NCBI GenBank assembly: GCA_903892335.1
Contig: CAITID010000187.1
Span: 1-36,868 of the forward strand
Direction of reading: 5' to 3'
Source: an uncultured Actinomycetes bacterium
GTDB lineage: Bacteria; Actinomycetota; Actinomycetes; Nanopelagicales; Nanopelagicaceae
DNA length: 36,868 bases
The position numbers and the translations under genes are program-made. Each line of letters begins with the position of its first letter. Position 1 is the stretch's first letter. Under the pieces are notes generated by a model. That model worked only from the letters and a program-made list of their open reading frames with translations. It did no database searches and was not told where the DNA came from. Of this stretch, positions 1 to 8,126 are shown piece by piece.

Positions 1-73
1 TAAGTAATTTTAAAACAGTTTTAAGAACTGTATCCGGTCTATTGTATGTTGGAATCGCAATTGTAAGTTTCAT
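1..73 (-). CDS. Family 2 glycosyltransferase, N-terminal fragment
   Basis: Reading from the ATG at 73 down to the window edge gives 24 residues beginning MKLTIAIPTYNRP. This is the first beta strand and nucleotide-binding loop typical of GT-A fold family 2 glycosyltransferases. An AAGGG Shine-Dalgarno-like stretch precedes the ATG by a few bases. The rest of the gene lies outside the window, so donor, acceptor and pathway cannot be told. Family 2 enzymes usually build surface polysaccharide, so this may be the end of a glycan gene cluster that stops just before tRNA-Ser. Confidence 0.72.
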   Translation of the reverse strand, partial: MKLTIAIPTYNRPDTVLKTVLKLL

Positions 74-391
74 ATTCCCTTTTCATGACCGCCAGGTCTT
101 AGAGGATAGCCTAACTAAAATTGCTTATTTATGGAGTGTTGAAATTAGTACTAGGTCTTTAAAATTAGTATGAAGACGCTCTCATACTTTTCAGACTGTG
201 TTTTACTTTGGTATTGGTGGGGGGTATCTTGTATCTTGATATTCTTGGTTGCATTTGACTCTGAAAAATCTGTGCTTTTAACACTTCAGAAATCGCCACC
301 TGTGGCCTTAGAGTTTTTCTAAGCTAACCTAGTATCAGAGCTAAATCCTTTCAATGCCACCATTTTTTGCGATAAACTCACTGATGTAATT
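74..391. other. 318-base gap between glycosyltransferase and tRNA-Ser
   Basis: No convincing gene. The only open frame of note is 170-322 (+), 50 codons from an ATG, with one hydrophobic stretch (residues about 11-26, rich in W, L and V). It has no ribosome binding site and its nearest TANNNT box ends only 4 bases before the ATG, so I do not call it a gene. The gap should also hold the promoters for the leftward glycosyltransferase and the rightward tRNA; TAAACT at 373-378 is a possible tRNA -10 box. Confidence 0.4.
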
Positions 392-483
392 GGAGACGTC
401 GCATAGCCCGGTCTAGTGCGCCTCACTGCTAATGAGGTTTTCCCGAAAGGGAAACGGAGGTTCAAATCCTCTCGTCTCCGCCA
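392..483 (+). tRNA. tRNA-Ser (anticodon GCU), CCA encoded
   Basis: A 7-bp acceptor stem GGAGACG/CGTCTCC (392-398 with 473-479), discriminator G at 480 and encoded CCA at 481-483. The anticodon stem is CCTCA/TGAGG with loop CTGCTAA, giving anticodon GCT at 428-430, which decodes AGC and AGU serine codons. A long variable arm (TTTCCC…GGGAAA) and a T-loop TTCAAAT confirm the serine class. It lies 34 bases upstream of the fprA start. Confidence 0.96.
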
Positions 484-517
484 GTCGATTTTAGTTTAGG
501 ATTCATAAGGAGAACCG

Positions 518-1828
518 TTGCCAACCTTTAAAGTTGCAATAGTTGGTGCAGGTCCAGCTGGTTACTTCACTGCGCAGGCACTTCAAAACTCACAAAGTGA
601 TGAATTAACCTTCCAGATCGACATGATTGAACGCCTGCCAACACCATGGGGATTAGTGCGAAGTGGTGTTGCCCCAGATCATCCAAAGATAAAGACGGTT
701 GCAAAAGTATTTGAAAAGATAGCCAAAGAGCCAAACTTTAGATTATTTGCCAATGTTGAAGTTGGCAAAGATGTCTCTATTAAAGAGCTACGTGAAAAGT
801 ATGACGCAGTCGTTCTTTCTACTGGTTCTACAATTGGGAAAAAACTTGGTATTAAAGGAGAGGAATTAACAAACTCATTATCAGCTGCGCAATTTGTGCC
901 TTGGTATAACGCCCACCCTGATTACACCGGCGTTGAGGTTGATTTATCAAGTGATACCGCAGTGGTAATCGGTGCAGGAAATGTGGCAATGGATGTTGCT
1001 CGGATGCTTGCTCTGGATCCGGCGGAGTTAGACCCAACTGATACGGCAACACATGCGCTCGCAGAATTACATAAAAGTAAAATTCGAAATGTAATTATCT
1101 GTGGTCGCCGCGGGCCAGAGCACGCATCTTTCACATCACCAGAATTGCGTGACCTACCAAAACTAGAACATACCGATGTTTATATCGACCTAAATGAGAT
1201 CGAGAAAGCACAAGTACGAGTTGAGGCAACTGGTGAAGTTGAAAAAGAGTTAAGGAATAATTTAGAGGCAATGCGATTAATCGCCGAGAATGAGAAAAAG
1301 GGCGTAGCTCGAAGATTAGAGATTAAATTCCTTACTACACCACTTGAGATCAAAGGTAGTGGCAAGGTTGAAGAGATCGTTTTTGGTATCAATCAAGTTG
1401 AAGCAGATGACAAAATAACCTCAACTGGAAAAACCTTTTCCATCAAGTGCGGACTAGTAATTACAGCAATTGGTTACGAAGTTGGTGAATTTTCTGGAGT
1501 CCCAGTTGAAAATGGTCGAATTACTAATATTGGTGGCAAGGTTGAACACAATCTTTATGTTGTTGGTTGGGCAAAGCGTGGACCAAATGGCGTTATTGGA
1601 ACAAACAAGAGTGATGCATCCGATGTAGTTGATCTGTTAATCTCAGAATTAAAAGAGCCAAAAGAAAGTAATGGCATATCTGATTTATTGAAATCAGGGC
1701 ATGAAGTAATTGATCAAGTAGGTTGGGAGAAGATCAATGCTTCTGAAATCCTCTCTGGTGAACCACATGGAAAACCACGCATAAAAGAGGTTGATTGGAA
1801 ACTTTTGATAAGTTTGGGACGAGCCTGA
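518..1828 (+). CDS. fprA: Ferredoxin/adrenodoxin-type NADP reductase (FprA-like)
   Basis: FAD enzyme that moves electrons between NADP(H) and ferredoxin in the cytoplasm, feeding ferredoxin-dependent enzymes. The N-terminus carries the FAD Rossmann motif VAIVGAGPAGYF (residues about 6-17). A second dinucleotide-binding motif VVIGAGNVAMD at about 149-159 is the NADP site, and GWAKRGPNGVIGTN near residue 350 is the conserved C-terminal FAD-binding segment of the adrenodoxin reductase family. The 436-residue length is close to mycobacterial FprA. The start is TTG at 518, chosen because AAGGAG sits 5 bases upstream and the next in-frame ATG would cut into the Rossmann fold. Single gene between two tRNAs; no ferredoxin gene is adjacent. 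Confidence 0.9.
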   Translation: MPTFKVAIVGAGPAGYFTAQALQNSQSDELTFQIDMIERLPTPWGLVRSGVAPDHPKIKTVAKVFEKIAKEPNFRLFANVEVGKDVSIKELREKYDAVVLSTGSTIGKKLGIKGEELTNSLSAAQFVPWYNAHPDYTGVEVDLSSDTAVVIGAGNVAMDVARMLALDPAELDPTDTATHALAELHKSKIRNVIICGRRGPEHASFTSPELRDLPKLEHTDVYIDLNEIEKAQVRVEATGEVEKELRNNLEAMRLIAENEKKGVARRLEIKFLTTPLEIKGSGKVEEIVFGINQVEADDKITSTGKTFSIKCGLVITAIGYEVGEFSGVPVENGRITNIGGKVEHNLYVVGWAKRGPNGVIGTNKSDASDVVDLLISELKEPKESNGISDLLKSGHEVIDQVGWEKINASEILSGEPHGKPRIKEVDWKLLISLGRA

Positions 1829-1861
1829 TAAATCGCTAGACTTCGGCTCGCTTTAAAAATT

Positions 1862-1937
1862 GCGCCCGTAGCTCAACGGATAGAGCATCTGACTACGGAT
1901 CAGAAGGTTTGGGGTTCGAATCCCTACGGGCGCACCA
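1862..1937 (+). tRNA. tRNA-Arg (anticodon ACG), CCA encoded
   Basis: Acceptor stem GCGCCCG (1862-1868) pairs with CGGGCGC (1927-1933), with discriminator A and encoded CCA at 1935-1937. The anticodon arm TCTGA-CTACGGA-TCAGA places ACG at 1895-1897. A34 should be edited to inosine by TadA, whose gene is at 11296 in this window, so this tRNA would read CGU, CGC and CGA. Confidence 0.96.
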
Positions 1938-1938
1938 C

Positions 1939-2012
1939 TCAGTTTGAACGTAAAACTGAACTTCTAATCTGACACTCTGATTCTCTATCATTTCGTCCTT
2001 CTTAACAGAAGG
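1939..2012. terminator. Two small hairpins between tRNA-Arg and a convergent gene
   Basis: TCAGTTT (1939-1945) can pair with AAACTGA (1953-1959) around a 7-base loop, and CCTTCT (1997-2002) with AGAAGG (2007-2012) around TAAC. They lie between the convergent ends of tRNA-Arg and the lipoprotein gene, where transcription ought to stop from both sides. Neither is followed by a clear run of T, so as intrinsic terminators they are weak. Confidence 0.35.
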
Positions 2013-2034
2013 TAATTAAGTAATTAAATGACTC

Positions 2035-2631
2035 CTAGTAAACTTGAATGTCGCCACATATATTTCCTGCGCTTGTTTTTGAAATTTGAACAGCATCGTC
2101 CTCATTCATTGTTATCAGATAATTGGCTTCATTTTTGAATCTTTCGGCCTTAGTTAAATCCAAGACACCCCCAAGGTAATCTCCGAGTTCTTTGCGTAGT
2201 TCTGCTAAACCAATCTCTGACTCTGCTTCCTCCAAAGCACTAAGACCTATTCGGTATAGAAAGCTTGAGCTGCAGATCTTGTATTTCGGCATCACAGCGA
2301 TCAGAGCATCCACTTCTGATTCTGCTCTCTCCAAAGTGAATGGATCGGGAAGATTCAATGTCCTTGCTTCTGTGTCACAGAAAGAAACTAAACTTTCGTC
2401 ACTCCGAATTTCACTAAGTGTAGACTCTGTCCACAATCGATAATCACTTGGATTAGGACACTCGAGTCGCCAGGATGGTTCTTCTGGGTCGGATTCATCC
2501 CATATCAATTGTCCTTGAGACGCATCATCTAAATTAAGTGGTTGAGTGGATTTGTCTTCGCTCGCACAACCGACAAGTGAAAGAAGAATTATTAAAACAA
2601 CAGGTGTTAAAAGTAGTCTTTTTTTCGTCAT
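2035..2631 (-). CDS. Lipoprotein of unknown function
   Basis: 198 residues. The N-terminus MTKKRLLL followed by a hydrophobic stretch and the lipobox LVGC (Cys22) marks a lipid-anchored, exported protein. The mature part is acidic and has four more cysteines (near residues 58, 85, 120 and 191), which could form two disulfides outside the cell. The middle (about 95-165) is mostly predicted-helical with charged repeats, but I recognise no family. ATG at 2631 is supported by a -10-like box ending 7 bases upstream. It stands alone, divergent from the GNAT/racemase operon. Binding protein or envelope factor are both possible; I cannot choose. Confidence 0.72.
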   Translation of the reverse strand: MTKKRLLLTPVVLIILLSLVGCASEDKSTQPLNLDDASQGQLIWDESDPEEPSWRLECPNPSDYRLWTESTLSEIRSDESLVSFCDTEARTLNLPDPFTLERAESEVDALIAVMPKYKICSSSFLYRIGLSALEEAESEIGLAELRKELGDYLGGVLDLTKAERFKNEANYLITMNEDDAVQISKTSAGNICGDIQVY

Positions 2632-2638
2632 ATCTCAG

Positions 2639-2644
2639 ATATTA
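2639..2644 (-). promoter_or_regulatory. -10 box of a probable leaderless promoter (lipoprotein)
   Basis: On the minus strand TAATAT is followed by 7 bases (ctgagat) and then the ATG at 2631. With transcription starting 6-7 bases after the -10 box, the mRNA would begin at or next to the start codon. No Shine-Dalgarno sequence is present. Confidence 0.55.
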
Positions 2645-2853
2645 ACTATTAAAACTGTGTTTTGCAATGATGCAGAAGGTTTAAACTCGTTCTCTTTAGG
2701 ATATTCATTTTATGAGATATTTCTAGATGGGGTGTACTAACAGGAGCGTAGAGCAATTAAACAAGGTGGGGTTAGTTCTATATCTATTAATTATTTATTC
2801 TTCTCAAGATAAGGCATGAATGTAACTTTATTGGGTGATCACCATTATTGCTT

Positions 2854-2859
2854 TAAGAT
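2854..2859 (+). promoter_or_regulatory. -10 box of a probable leaderless promoter (GNAT operon)
   Basis: TAAGAT, then 6 bases (aaatag), then the GTG at 2866. There is no Shine-Dalgarno sequence, so the GTG probably forms the 5' end of the mRNA. The rest of the 234-base gap 2632-2865 is AT-rich and shows no other gene. Confidence 0.6.
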
Positions 2860-2865
2860 AAATAG

Positions 2866-3576
2866 GTGAGTTCAGAGATAAAAATAAAGCCTCTAATAAC
2901 TATTGAAGACCAGGACCTTGGTCGCGCAGTCTTTGATCACACCTGGGCTAAGGATGCCGGAACTGAGATCACTCCAAACTTATTGCAAGCAATGGTTCAT
3001 AGTGGCGCTTATTTATCTGGAGCATTCATAGGCTCTGATTGTGTTGGCGCAGCCTTCGCCTTCCCAGCAACTACCGGTGGTCTACATCTTCACTCACACA
3101 TGACCGCTGTGATGAAAAATCATCGCGATAAAGGAATTGGTTACTTATTAAAAATAGATCAGTGGCATTGGGCAAAGAAGAATAATTACAAAGAGATTAC
3201 CTGGACTTTTGATCCCTTGGTAAAGCGAAATGCCAAGTTAAACCTCTTAAAACTTGGCGCAGATGTCTCTGCCTACTTTCCAAACTTTTATGGAGATATG
3301 CCCGACGCGTTAAATGCCGGTGATGAATCAGATCGATTGCTTGCAAGCTGGAAGGTTCAAGGAGATGCACCAATGTCTAGGCAAGAGATTATCTCTGCAG
3401 AATCGCGTGATATCTTGATTGAAATTCCTGAAGATATCGTTGCAATACGAGAGAGTGATTTAGCGGAGAATCTTCGCTGGCGCCATAAGGTGCGCGAGCA
3501 ATTTACGGAAGCACTGGATAAAGGTGGGCGAGTAATTGGCTTTTCGGCAAATAGTGAATATGTTGTGCGGATATGA
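2866..3576 (+). CDS. GNAT acyltransferase linked to an NSAR/OSBS enzyme (possible amino acid N-succinyltransferase)
   Basis: 236 residues of the GNAT fold, of the predicted-acetyltransferase type (COG3375-like) that in other bacteria is found beside N-succinyl-amino-acid racemases. The acyl-CoA-binding part is visible as VMKNHRDKGIGYLLK (about 83-97), with WTFDPLVKRNAKLNLLKLGA following. The start is GTG, chosen because the promoter box lies 6 bases before it. The stop overlaps the ATG of the next gene by 4 bases, so the two are translated together. By analogy with the Geobacillus pathway, it may succinylate a D-amino acid using succinyl-CoA. The family is well supported; the substrate is inference. 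Confidence 0.72.
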   Translation: MSSEIKIKPLITIEDQDLGRAVFDHTWAKDAGTEITPNLLQAMVHSGAYLSGAFIGSDCVGAAFAFPATTGGLHLHSHMTAVMKNHRDKGIGYLLKIDQWHWAKKNNYKEITWTFDPLVKRNAKLNLLKLGADVSAYFPNFYGDMPDALNAGDESDRLLASWKVQGDAPMSRQEIISAESRDILIEIPEDIVAIRESDLAENLRWRHKVREQFTEALDKGGRVIGFSANSEYVVRI

Positions 3577-4673
3577 AATTACAAGAGTTTGAATTAAGAA
3601 CTATTCACCTGCCATTGGTGCGGCCTTTTAGAACCTCATTTGGAACGCAAACAAGCCGCGAGGTATTAATGGTTAAGGTAACAAATGAAAATGGAACAGT
3701 AGGTTGGGCTGAGTGTGTAGCAATGTCAGAGCCGCTGTACTCACCAGAGTATGTAATTGGCTGCCTAGATTTAATGAAGAGATTTTTAATTCCAGCACTT
3801 AGAGAAAAAAGCTCTATTGCTGCTGAAGATGTGCCAGTACTTTTAAAACCATTTTTAGGTGGGCAGATGGCAAAGGCTGCACTAGAGACCGCGATTTTAG
3901 ATGCGCAGTTGCGTGATCAAAATATTTCATTGGCTAAGTATCTAGGTGCGACAAAGAGCAAGGTTGAGTGTGGAGTCTCTGTTGGAATTGCAAATGATCT
4001 AGCGGCTTTGGTTGAAGAGGTTAAATCTTATGTTGATGCCGGATATCGCCGAATTAAATTAAAAATAGAGCCTGGTTGGGATTATGAAGCGGTAAAGACA
4101 ATTAGGCAGATCTACCCTGATATTCCATTACAGGTAGATGCTAATCAAGCGTATTCACGCAGTGACGGAAAGTTATTAGCAAATTTAGATGAGTTTAATC
4201 TTTTGTTAATTGAACAACCCTTAGATGAACATGACATCTTGGGTCACGCCATGTTGGCCAAAGAGGTTAAGACACCTATCTGTTTGGATGAATCAATAAT
4301 TTCGTTGCAATCAGCCCAAGATGCGCTAGCACTTGAAGCAACTACGGTAATAAACATCAAGCCAGGCCGAGTTGGTGGATACATTGAATCAAAGAAGATT
4401 CATGATCTTTGTGTTGATAAAAAAATTCCAGTTTGGTGCGGTGGCATGTTAGAGACTGGAATTGGTCGCGCAGCAAACCTGGTACTTGCAGCACTTCCTG
4501 GCTTTACTCTGCCAGGAGACACATCAGCCTCATCTCGCTACTTTAAGCAGGACGTAACAACACCTTTTGTGATGGAAGATGGTTATTTAACTGTTCCAAC
4601 TGGTCCAGGAATCGGTGTTGAACCTGATTTAGATTTCCTAGAGGAAATAACAACAACTAAAGAATTAATTTAG
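3573..4673 (+). CDS. Enolase-superfamily enzyme: N-succinyl-amino-acid racemase / o-succinylbenzoate synthase
   Basis: 366 residues of the muconate-lactonizing subgroup. Visible catalytic parts are the KxK motif in RIKLKIEPG (about 163-171), the metal ligands in LQVDANQAY (Asp), LIEQPL (Glu) and ICLDESI (Asp), and the second-side lysine in INIKPGRVGG. These are the residues used both by o-succinylbenzoate synthase (menaquinone synthesis, menC) and by N-succinyl-amino-acid racemase. No other men gene is in the window, while the overlapping GNAT gene is the known partner of the racemases, so I favour racemase, perhaps with both activities. The next gene, an MFS transporter, follows after 21 bases. 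Confidence 0.82.
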   Translation: MKLQEFELRTIHLPLVRPFRTSFGTQTSREVLMVKVTNENGTVGWAECVAMSEPLYSPEYVIGCLDLMKRFLIPALREKSSIAAEDVPVLLKPFLGGQMAKAALETAILDAQLRDQNISLAKYLGATKSKVECGVSVGIANDLAALVEEVKSYVDAGYRRIKLKIEPGWDYEAVKTIRQIYPDIPLQVDANQAYSRSDGKLLANLDEFNLLLIEQPLDEHDILGHAMLAKEVKTPICLDESIISLQSAQDALALEATTVINIKPGRVGGYIESKKIHDLCVDKKIPVWCGGMLETGIGRAANLVLAALPGFTLPGDTSASSRYFKQDVTTPFVMEDGYLTVPTGPGIGVEPDLDFLEEITTTKELI

Positions 4674-4694
4674 TAAAAGGCTTGTAGGTGATAA

Positions 4695-5927
4695 ATGCTG
4701 GTTAAAGAGGTGCTTGCGCACAAGTATGTAAAGCGGTTATTTATTGCAAGATTTATCTCTAATTATGGAAATGGCCTTGGTCCAATTGCAATTGCTTTTG
4801 GCGTATTAGCACTACCGAATGGATCAGCAAATTTACTTGGAATTGCTCTGGGTTCAACAGCTGTTTGTTTCTTGATAATGGCGCCATTTGGCGGTGTAAT
4901 TGCAGATAAGTACGGCAGGGCGCGCATGGTTGGCCTAACAGACATGCTGGCTGGAATTATTTTATTTGTGCAGGTTTATTTCTTTGCAATCGGTGATGTT
5001 CCACTTCTCGTTCTTATTTTAGTAAACGGCGGCTTTGGTATTTTGTGGGGAGTTTTCTGGCCAGCTTTTGCTGGTGTATTGCCCTCTGTATTGCCGGAAG
5101 AGGCGCTGCAAAAAGGAAATGCAATTAACTCATTAGTTGCTAACGCCGGAATAATTCTTGGCGCCGCCTCTGCTGGGTTTTTGGTAAGTGGCTTTGGCGC
5201 AGCAACGGCACTCGCTATTGATGCCATATCTTTCTTTGTCTCTGGCGTAATGATTTTTACATTTAGACATGTGACGCCAAGGGCTGAGATTACAGAAAAT
5301 ACCGTTTTCGATGATTTAAAACATGGCTGGCAGGTGTTTAGATCATTTCGCTGGATTGTTGTAATTGTTATTTCATTTTCATTCATTGTTATGTGTTGGG
5401 CGGCAGCAGAGAGTGTTTTAGGGCCACTGATTGCACTTGAGCACTTTAATGGGCCAAAATCCTGGTCATTTGTAATCACGGCAGAGTCTGCTGGTTTAAT
5501 TGTTGGAGCACTTATTGCTTTAAAGATTAAGCCAAAGTTTCCAATGAGATTCTTAATGATCTCCTCATTTACAATTACTTTTTATATTTGGACAATGGCA
5601 AAGCCACAATCACTACTCCTAATTGCTTTTGGTGCATTCTTGTTTGGAATTACATTAGATCTTTGGGGAACTTTATGGAGCACCGCCTTACAACGAAAGG
5701 TGCCCCGTGATTCCCTATCTCGTGTTTCTTCATTTGATGCGATGGGTTCGATGATATTTAAGCCGGTTGGTTTAGCGATTGCAGCCCCGCTTTCGGTGCT
5801 GTTTGGCATAGATAACTTCCTACTAATCCTGGCTGGGATCACCGCCGTGGCCATCCTTGTGCCTCTTTTAGACCCAACTGTGCGCAATATGAGCTATCAG
5901 GATGATTTAAATCTAAGCCAGCAATAA
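4695..5927 (+). CDS. MFS transporter
   Basis: 410 residues with about 12 hydrophobic segments, in the major facilitator family (the EntS/multidrug-like branch). The signature loop between helices 2 and 3, GGVIADKYGRARMVG, is at about residues 67-81. The start ATG is 21 bases after the racemase stop, so it is the third gene of the operon. The location suggests import or export of the amino acid or acyl-amino acid handled by the two enzymes, but close relatives often export drugs or siderophores, so the substrate is open. Confidence 0.8.
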   Translation: MLVKEVLAHKYVKRLFIARFISNYGNGLGPIAIAFGVLALPNGSANLLGIALGSTAVCFLIMAPFGGVIADKYGRARMVGLTDMLAGIILFVQVYFFAIGDVPLLVLILVNGGFGILWGVFWPAFAGVLPSVLPEEALQKGNAINSLVANAGIILGAASAGFLVSGFGAATALAIDAISFFVSGVMIFTFRHVTPRAEITENTVFDDLKHGWQVFRSFRWIVVIVISFSFIVMCWAAAESVLGPLIALEHFNGPKSWSFVITAESAGLIVGALIALKIKPKFPMRFLMISSFTITFYIWTMAKPQSLLLIAFGAFLFGITLDLWGTLWSTALQRKVPRDSLSRVSSFDAMGSMIFKPVGLAIAAPLSVLFGIDNFLLILAGITAVAILVPLLDPTVRNMSYQDDLNLSQQ

Positions 5928-5940
5928 GGTTGTTCTCAGA

Positions 5941-5961
5941 AAATTCTTACTTTAAGAATTT
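5941..5961. terminator. Perfect AT-rich hairpin after the MFS gene
   Basis: AAATTCTT (5941-5948) and AAGAATTT (5954-5961) form an 8-bp stem around a 5-base loop, 13 bases after the MFS stop. The stem is weak and no T-run follows beyond TTTAAT, so it may end the operon or be an operator for the protease gene that begins at 6012. Confidence 0.4.
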
Positions 5962-6011
5962 AATCTCTAGCCATTACAAGAAAACTAATGATTAATCACT
6001 CAGGGAGAAGC

Positions 6012-7118
6012 ATGAAGAGCACAACCATTAAAGTATTAATCGGCTTTTTAATTGGCGCAGTAAGCGTGGGTGGCTTTGCTGTTGCAAATACTCCATCGGT
6101 GCCAGTCGTTAAAGCTTGTATGGATAATAAGAGTAAAGCGCTATTTGTTTCTACTAACGGCTCATGCGCCAAGGGGCGCACAGCAATTGATATTGGCGCA
6201 ACTGGTGCAAACGTAAAGAGCATCGCGCAATTAGTCTCACCTTCAGTAGTTTCACTTGAGGTTAACTCTTTAGCGGGCGGTGGAACTGGCTCTGGCTCGA
6301 TTATTCGCACAACATCTTCAATCTCCTACATTGTTACAAATAATCACGTAATTGAAGGGGCTGCCACTGGCGGGACGATTGATGTTGAATTAAATAATGG
6401 TGATGTATTGGTTGGCACAATTGTTGGCCGGGACTCTGAGTATGACCTTGCAGTTGTCTCCGTTAAAAAAGGTAACCTTCCAGTAATTACCCAAGGTGAT
6501 TCAAGCGCGGTTGCAATAGGAGATGCAGTAGTTGCATTTGGTTCACCACTTGGCCTATCTGGCACAGTAACAAGTGGAATCATTTCAGCGCTGAACCGTC
6601 CTGTAACAACAGGGTCAACTAGCATCACTTCATATATTGATGCAATTCAAACTGATGCAGCGATTAATCCAGGAAACTCTGGTGGTCCATTAGTTGATTC
6701 ACAAGGAAGAATTGTTGGAGTTAATTCAGCTATTGCCTCCCTTGGTACTGGATCTACCGTTGGAAATATTGGACTTGGCTTTTCTATTCCATTTAATCAA
6801 GCCAAACGAATAATCAATGAGATTATTGAAACTGGGAAATCAACCAAGCCAATCTTTGGCGTTTCCTTTGACTCCACCTTTACAGGTACTGGTGCAAAGA
6901 TCGGTGCACTAACTGCTGGTAAGGGTGCTGAGAAAGCCGGAATTCCAGTTGGTTCAATCGTGAAAACAATTGATGGTTACAAAATTAATGACGCAGTATC
7001 TGCAATTGTGCGTATTCGCTCAAAGGTGCCAGGGGATAAAGTAACCGTCGTAGTTGAATTAGTGGGCGGCACATTAAAAACCTTTATCGTCACATTGGAC
7101 TCTGCGCCATCGCTCTAA
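6012..7118 (+). CDS. HtrA/DegP-like exported serine protease with PDZ domain
   Basis: 368 residues. The N-terminus MKSTTIKVLIGFLIGAVSVGG is a signal peptide or signal anchor. Then comes a short module with Cys36 and Cys52 (ACMDNKSKALFV…GSCAKGRTAI), a small two-cysteine pattern I associate with secreted actinobacterial surface proteins. The trypsin-like domain (about 68-260) shows the full triad: His112 in TNNHVIEG, Asp145 in DSEYDLAVV and Ser223 in NPGNSGGPL. A PDZ domain fills about 285-365. It should degrade or refold damaged proteins outside the membrane. I chose ATG 6012 over ATG 5988 because AGGGAG precedes it at the right distance and the signal peptide then starts directly. Confidence 0.88.
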   Translation: MKSTTIKVLIGFLIGAVSVGGFAVANTPSVPVVKACMDNKSKALFVSTNGSCAKGRTAIDIGATGANVKSIAQLVSPSVVSLEVNSLAGGGTGSGSIIRTTSSISYIVTNNHVIEGAATGGTIDVELNNGDVLVGTIVGRDSEYDLAVVSVKKGNLPVITQGDSSAVAIGDAVVAFGSPLGLSGTVTSGIISALNRPVTTGSTSITSYIDAIQTDAAINPGNSGGPLVDSQGRIVGVNSAIASLGTGSTVGNIGLGFSIPFNQAKRIINEIIETGKSTKPIFGVSFDSTFTGTGAKIGALTAGKGAEKAGIPVGSIVKTIDGYKINDAVSAIVRIRSKVPGDKVTVVVELVGGTLKTFIVTLDSAPSL

Positions 7119-7131
7119 TGCTTTAAAACTC

Positions 7132-7137
7132 TATAAT
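7132..7137 (+). promoter_or_regulatory. Consensus -10 box TATAAT for the YdcZ-family gene
   Basis: A perfect TATAAT 14 bases after the protease stop. Transcription would start near 7144, giving a leader of about 26 bases that contains AGGAG at 7158-7162. No good -35 box is seen, as is common in actinobacterial promoters. This promoter supports translation beginning upstream of the first ATG (7305). Confidence 0.6.
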
Positions 7138-7169
7138 GGCCGCTTCAATCAATTATCAGGAGCGGTCAA

Positions 7170-8126
7170 ATTAGAAAGAAATACAAAGCAGAGCACCGGG
7201 TTGGATTAGAGCTCTTATCAGCGCTTTCGGGAGTCTTAATTGCAATTCAATCTCGTATCAATGGTGAGTTATCTCTTCGTTTAGGCGATTCACTTGAAGC
7301 GGCGATGGTCTCATTCACTTCTGGCTTAATTTTTGTAACCTTAATTGTTATTTTTCGAAAGAAAACCCGCACTGGCTTTGGTCTGATAATTGCTGCGGTT
7401 AAATCTAAGAAATTACCGCCCTGGCAATTAGGAGCAGGAGTACTTGGTGCCTCCTTTGTGGCCATGCAAACTCATGTTGTGCCGATCGCAGGTGTTGCAT
7501 TATTTACAGTTGCATCCTTAGCTGGACAAACCCTGATCTCATTGTTTGTGGACAAGATTGGATTATCTGGGGGCGTTAAAAACGCAATAAGTAAGCGCAG
7601 AGTAATTGCAGCCTTCATAACAATTATTGCAGTTGTTGTTTCAGCCTGGGATAGATTTTCAATGAGCTCATTTTCTGTAGCAGCTATATTCCTGGCAGTA
7701 TTAGCCGGTACTTGGGTTGGCGTGCAGCGGGCGCTTAATGCCCAAATTAATGTTTACTCAACTCAATCATTTGCAACCTCACAATTAAACTTTATAACTG
7801 GCACAACTTTTCTAGTTTTCCTATTTTTTATTAGATATTTAACAACTGGGCAGCCATTATCAAAACTAGTCTCAGCCCCATTTTGGGTCTATATCGGCGG
7901 CTCACTCGGCGTTATCTATATCGCCTTCTCAGCAACTGCAGTTCAACATATGGGAGTTTTAGAGTTCACCTTGTTTAGTGTTGGTGGAATGTTAGTTGGC
8001 TCATTAGCACTTGATTTAATCGCACCAACTAGTGGAACAGATATTTCATGGTACTTAATTGCCGGAATTCTGCTTACCTATCTCGGTGTTATTGCCAATG
8101 GTCAGTCACGATTTTCGCGGCGGTAA
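7170..8126 (+). CDS. DMT-family transporter, YdcZ (DUF606) type, probable ATT start
   Basis: The first ATG in frame is 7305, but the conserved N-terminus lies upstream of it: SGVLIAIQSRINGEL…RLGDSLEAAMVSF is the YdcZ/DUF606 signature. The frame is open from 7137 and has no ATG, GTG or TTG there. The only sensible start is ATT at 7170, with AGGAG 7 bases before it, giving 318 residues and two YdcZ halves (about 15-150 and 170-315), roughly ten membrane segments. Members belong to the drug/metabolite transporter superfamily and are usually taken as exporters; the substrate is unknown. The 3' end overlaps the convergent dedA gene by 25 bases. Confidence 0.78.
   Translation: MRKKYKAEHRVGLELLSALSGVLIAIQSRINGELSLRLGDSLEAAMVSFTSGLIFVTLIVIFRKKTRTGFGLIIAAVKSKKLPPWQLGAGVLGASFVAMQTHVVPIAGVALFTVASLAGQTLISLFVDKIGLSGGVKNAISKRRVIAAFITIIAVVVSAWDRFSMSSFSVAAIFLAVLAGTWVGVQRALNAQINVYSTQSFATSQLNFITGTTFLVFLFFIRYLTTGQPLSKLVSAPFWVYIGGSLGVIYIAFSATAVQHMGVLEFTLFSVGGMLVGSLALDLIAPTSGTDISWYLIAGILLTYLGVIANGQSRFSRR

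Noticed and set aside
170-322. 50-codon frame with one hydrophobic stretch
   Set aside because: No ribosome binding site and the nearest TANNNT is too close to the ATG. Not enough for a gene call.
1820-1850. CGAGCC…GGCTCG stem at the end of fprA, possible terminator
   Set aside because: The loop is 19 bases and the T-run is poor (CTTTAAAAA), and the stem overlaps the stop codon region. Too weak.
4976-5479. 167-codon minus-strand frame inside the MFS gene
   Set aside because: Antisense shadow of a transporter gene with obvious membrane segments; no start signal or family.
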